Source: Clostridia bacterium
Lineage (GTDB): Bacteria; Bacillota; Clostridia; TANB77; UBA1234
DNA: 24,868 nucleotides
Assembly (NCBI GenBank): GCA_900765095.1
Contig: CAAFRB010000103.1
Location: 1-24,868 of the forward strand
Direction of reading: 5' to 3'
In this document: positions 22,653 to 24,868 of the stretch, piece after piece
Layout of the letters: the number at the start of each line of letters is the position of its first letter
How positions within the stretch are numbered: position 1 is the first letter of the stretch
The notes under the pieces: generated by a model
Told to the model about the DNA's origin: nothing
Database searches by the model: none
Seen by the model: only the letters and a program-made list of their open reading frames with translations
Position numbers and translations under genes: made by a program

Positions 22653-22857
22653 ATGGAACAAAAACAAAAAATAACAAAGGCGGATGCAGTATCTTATTGT
22701 ATCATTGCCTATAATTCAATAACAACAAGAGTACCGAAGAAAAATAGAACGGCAGAAGGAATACGGATGTGAAATGGTTAGTGCTATGAGAGAATATACT
22801 CCAGAGCAAGCTATGAAAAAAGCAGAAAAAATATTAAATGATAGCAACAATAAGTAA
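22653..22857 (+). pseudogene. small element protein, frame broken at a CGG
   Basis: ATG 22653 has AAGGAG about 14 bases upstream. The frame reads TKADAVSYCIIAYNSITTR, then KKNRTAEGI, and stops at TGA 22770. The downstream frame continues CEMVSAMREYTPEQAMKKAE and ends at 22857, just before a terminator. Skipping the C at 22764 (ATA-C-GGA-TGT) joins them as RTAEGIGCEMVSAM and gives 67 residues. Both frames are open for about 60 bases here, so a shift slightly earlier, giving ERQKEYGCEM, cannot be excluded. Small proteins ending in REYTPEQAMKKAEKIL are, from memory, common next to xis/int in Clostridia elements; role unknown. Confidence 0.6.
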
Positions 22858-22880
22858 TTTATATATTCTTATTGTTTTTT
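22846..22880 (+). terminator. rho-independent terminator
   Basis: AACAATAAG (22846-22854) pairs perfectly with CTTATTGTT (22868-22876), followed by a T tract. It overlaps the stop codon of the preceding small gene and isolates xis/int transcription. Confidence 0.85.
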
Positions 22881-22992
22881 TATTTGAAAAATAAAAAGGA
22901 ATATTGAAAAGTGGTGAAATACTATAGAAAATTTTATCTAAACTATTTTCAAATATAAATTTATATGATAAAATCGAAAGGAAGTGTTAAAT

Positions 22993-23200
22993 ATGAAAAA
23001 ACTTAATAATGTTGTATTATTTTCGAGAGAAGATATTTGCAACTTGTTTGGTGTTGGAGCAAACAATGGACAAGCACTATTTTATAATGATGAATTTCCT
23101 GCAATAAAAGTACGGAAGAGAATGGTGTGTTGAAGAAAATGCCTTGATCCAATACCTACAAGAAAGACATATATTATCTGAGCTAAGAGCTAAAAATTAA
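22993..23200 (+). pseudogene. xis: excisionase-like HTH protein (xis), frame broken at a CGG
   Basis: ATG 22993 follows AAAGGAAG. The first frame reads LFSREDICNLFGVGANNGQA, then LFYNDEFPAIKV, and stops at TGA 23131. The other frame continues GREWCVEENALIQYLQERHI and stops at 23200. Omitting the C at 23113 (GTA-C-GGA-AGA) joins them as AIKVGREWCVEENAL, the usual wing of MerR/excisionase-type DNA-binding domains (KVGR-x-W), and gives 68 residues, a normal size. A stop in the second frame at 23105 restricts the shift to 23108-23131, so the C at 23113 is well supported. As it stands the product is a 46-residue fragment without the wing. It lies just upstream of int. Confidence 0.8.
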
Positions 23201-23260
23201 CACTATATGAAAATCGTTATTAGATAAGTAAAAACAATATTCCTTTGATAGGAGGAATAT

Positions 23261-24715
23261 ATGAAAAAACTTATTGAAGGAAAAGATTATTCAGTTCACG
23301 AGTACATAACTAAAAATAAAAGAAAAACATCTAATATGCCAATGTGTCCAACTTGTCAAAATTGTACTAATAGAAAATTGTGTCTTAATCGAAGGACACT
23401 ATATACAATGAAACGCTGTCGGTGATTGTGAGAAATGTTCAGACAAGGAACATTGTGATAAATTCTACATTTATACAAGATATTGTATTGAACCATTGAA
23501 TTTAGGAAAAAATAATAAACGGCGAAAATATAAGAAAACAATTTGTAGGTAAAACATTTGAGGAAGCGTATAAAAAACTTGTAGATTTTATTGAAGATAT
23601 TACAGAACACGGTTTGAAAAAAGTAATGGCAAAAAACAATGAATATTCGATAGTAAGTCTGGCAACCAAATATGAAGAAAAAAGATATAAAAACGGTGAT
23701 ATAAAATCAAGTTCTTATGTAAGGTTGCAACAAACAATTAAAACTATTGGAACATACAAGTTTGCTAATATCTCAATAAAGAAAGTCACTAAGAAGCAAA
23801 TAGAAGACTTTTTACAAAATGAAAGAACAAAAGCGGATGAAACATTAAAGAAGGAATTTCGAGAAGTAAAAAGAGTTTTTGCATTGGCATTAAAAAAGAA
23901 TATTATAACAGAGAATTTCTTTATTGGTGAAGAACCTATAACAAGACCGAAGAGCTTTAAGACTTCGATTAAAGTGGATGCGTTATCAAGAAAAGAAGAG
24001 TACCTACTAACTAATTACTTAAAGCATAATTGGTCGCAGTACAAAAATATTATTTTGTTAGCACTTTATACTCGGTATGAGAATTGGAGAAATATTGACC
24101 TTAATGCCAAAGGACATACAATGGGATGAAGGAGAATTTGGAGTAATTAAGGTTGTAAGAACATTGACACAAAATAAGCACGGTAAATGTATAGTTGGTG
24201 AAACAACAAAAACAGAATGTGGCACAAGAATAATACACTTAACGAAATTATCAAGAGAAGTATTACTACGAGCTATTGGAGAATCAATGCAAAATAAATA
24301 TGATGTAATATTTATTCGTACTGATGGAGAGTTATATACACCGAATCAGGTAAATTCAGCATTTAAGACAATCTGCAAAAATGCTGGTGTTAGAGTTATT
24401 GAAACCTCTCATAAAAAACATAGTAATGTAAACGGAGTGTATTATTGCTCGTTAAAAACGAGTGATGTTCATTTTCATATGTTGCGACACACTTTTGCTA
24501 CTCGTTGTATAGAAGCTGGAATAGAGATTCATATTCTACAGGTTATTTTAGGACATAAGAGTATAAAAACAACAATTGATAGGTATGGAATGATTTATGA
24601 ATATGTAAAACAAAGAGAGTTACAAAAGTACACCGAATATATGAATAAGACCAACGATATGCTTTCAAAGAATATGAGTAATTTTGAAAAGGAATTTATC
24701 TATATGTGTGGATAA
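23261..24715 (+). pseudogene. int: tyrosine integrase with Cys-rich N-terminus, frame broken at three CGGs
   Basis: ATG 23261 has a strong GGAGG. The coding sequence is in four frame segments. Skipping one C at 23420 (TGT-C-GGT), 23520 (AAA-C-GGC) and 24073 (ACT-C-GGT) gives one 483-residue protein. Its first 65 residues carry two equal clusters, CPTCQNCTNRKLC and CGDCEKCSDKEHC (C-x2-C-x2-C-x5-C), probably zinc-binding. Residues 125-225 are the SAM-like core-binding domain. The catalytic domain has R273 (TGMRIGE), K316, H405 and R408 (HMLRH), H431 (LGHKS) and nucleophile Y441 (DRYGM): all present. It would integrate and excise the element. Sites 23420 and 24073 are fixed by motifs; for 23520 loss of an A in the run at 23506-23519 is an alternative. 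Confidence 0.85.
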
Positions 24716-24778
24716 ATTGTAACGAGGTTACAAAAAAATACTAAAGCTGCAATATATTGAAATACAAGCGAAAATAAA

Positions 24779-24868
24779 GTGCGGCTGCAAGTCACGAGGA
24801 GCCATGAAGAGTAACAGATAATTAATTATCTGTTACTCTTCATGGCTCCTCGTGACTTGCAGCCGCAC
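24779..24868. repeat. perfect 90-base palindrome at the window edge
   Basis: Bases 24779-24823 are followed without a loop by their exact reverse complement, 24824-24868, which is the last base of the window; the true palindrome may be longer. The outer part (GTGCGGCTGCAAGTCACGAG) is clearly richer in GC than the neighbouring DNA. A perfect, loopless palindrome this long is unstable in bacteria, and its place exactly at the end suggests a fold-back assembly artefact or a contig end. An element terminus is the alternative. Confidence 0.8.

Noticed and set aside
22750..22752. CGG at 22750 as the shift site of the small gene
   Set aside because: It is not in frame with the upstream reading frame. 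The in-frame CGG at 22764, just before the TGA, fits better, although both frames are open here and the exact place is not proven.
24779..24868. Palindrome as a tRNA gene end serving as att site
   Set aside because: No cloverleaf or T-loop motif can be drawn, and no second copy of the arm is found elsewhere in the window, so an attachment site cannot be shown.
1..24868. CRISPR array, rRNA or tRNA genes
   Set aside because: No regularly spaced repeats, no rRNA-like stretches and no GGTTCRA-type T-loops in a folding context. In particular, no tRNA with an unusual anticodon loop that would explain the CGG sites is encoded here.

Overview
The window looks like part of an integrated conjugative or mobilizable element (ICE/IME-type, with plasmid-like replication genes) from a low-GC, gut-type Clostridia/Firmicutes bacterium. 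This rests on the strong AT bias, AGGAGG-type ribosome binding sites with frequent GTG/TTG starts, a class B sortase, large-polyvalent-protein (LPD) genes of Firmicutes elements, a MOB_P-type relaxase, and a tyrosine integrase with an excisionase-like gene at the right end. No VirB4, VirD4 or other secretion ATPase lies in the window, so the transfer channel, if present, is to the left or supplied in trans.

Layout: (1) 1-6815, a surface module: the end of an unknown gene, a single-pass membrane protein, two secreted proteins sharing one domain (the second with a long beta-helix-like extension) and a class B sortase. An IS110-family element (about 2.1-3.8 kb) sits between the two secreted proteins. 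(2) 7108-13775, a co-directional run of nine tightly spaced genes: a coiled-coil protein (DUF4315-like), acidic proteins, an Ig-like membrane protein, a HAD phosphatase fusion, a DpnD/PcfM+YodL-like protein and a large LPD1-like zincin protein. Several of these end in the same acidic tail, EPDI-x3-Y. (3) 13776-14752, a dense hairpin cluster (candidate oriT) and an unknown gene. (4) 14786-18476, MobC-like protein, relaxase, a Cys-rich repeat protein and an unknown protein. (5) 18481-20463, a convergent RHH regulator, a small membrane protein, an iteron-like region and a replication protein with a DUF6017-like C-terminus. (6) 20816-21382, Tn916-type sigma-like and HTH regulators. (7) 21430-24715, a membrane protein, small genes, excisionase and integrase. 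(8) 24779-24868, a perfect palindrome running into the window edge.

The most striking observation concerns reading frames. Every broken gene in the window is broken in the same way. At six positions (2594 on the minus strand; 22764, 23113, 23420, 23520 and 24073 on the plus strand) one C of the coding strand stands directly before a GGN glycine codon, giving an in-frame CGG; skipping that C restores the protein. Four of the six are fixed by family motifs; two (22764, 23520) are compatible but less certain. All lie in mobility genes or their immediate neighbour: IS110 transposase, a small gene upstream of xis, xis, and integrase (three times). Seven other in-frame CGG codons (10472, 11823, 16474, 17176, 17500, 18033, 18207) are read straight as Arg, so CGG is not simply unassigned. 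This may be a programmed +1 recoding signal shared by recombinases, an unusual mutational process, or a systematic sequence artefact; the phase and strand specificity argue against random error.
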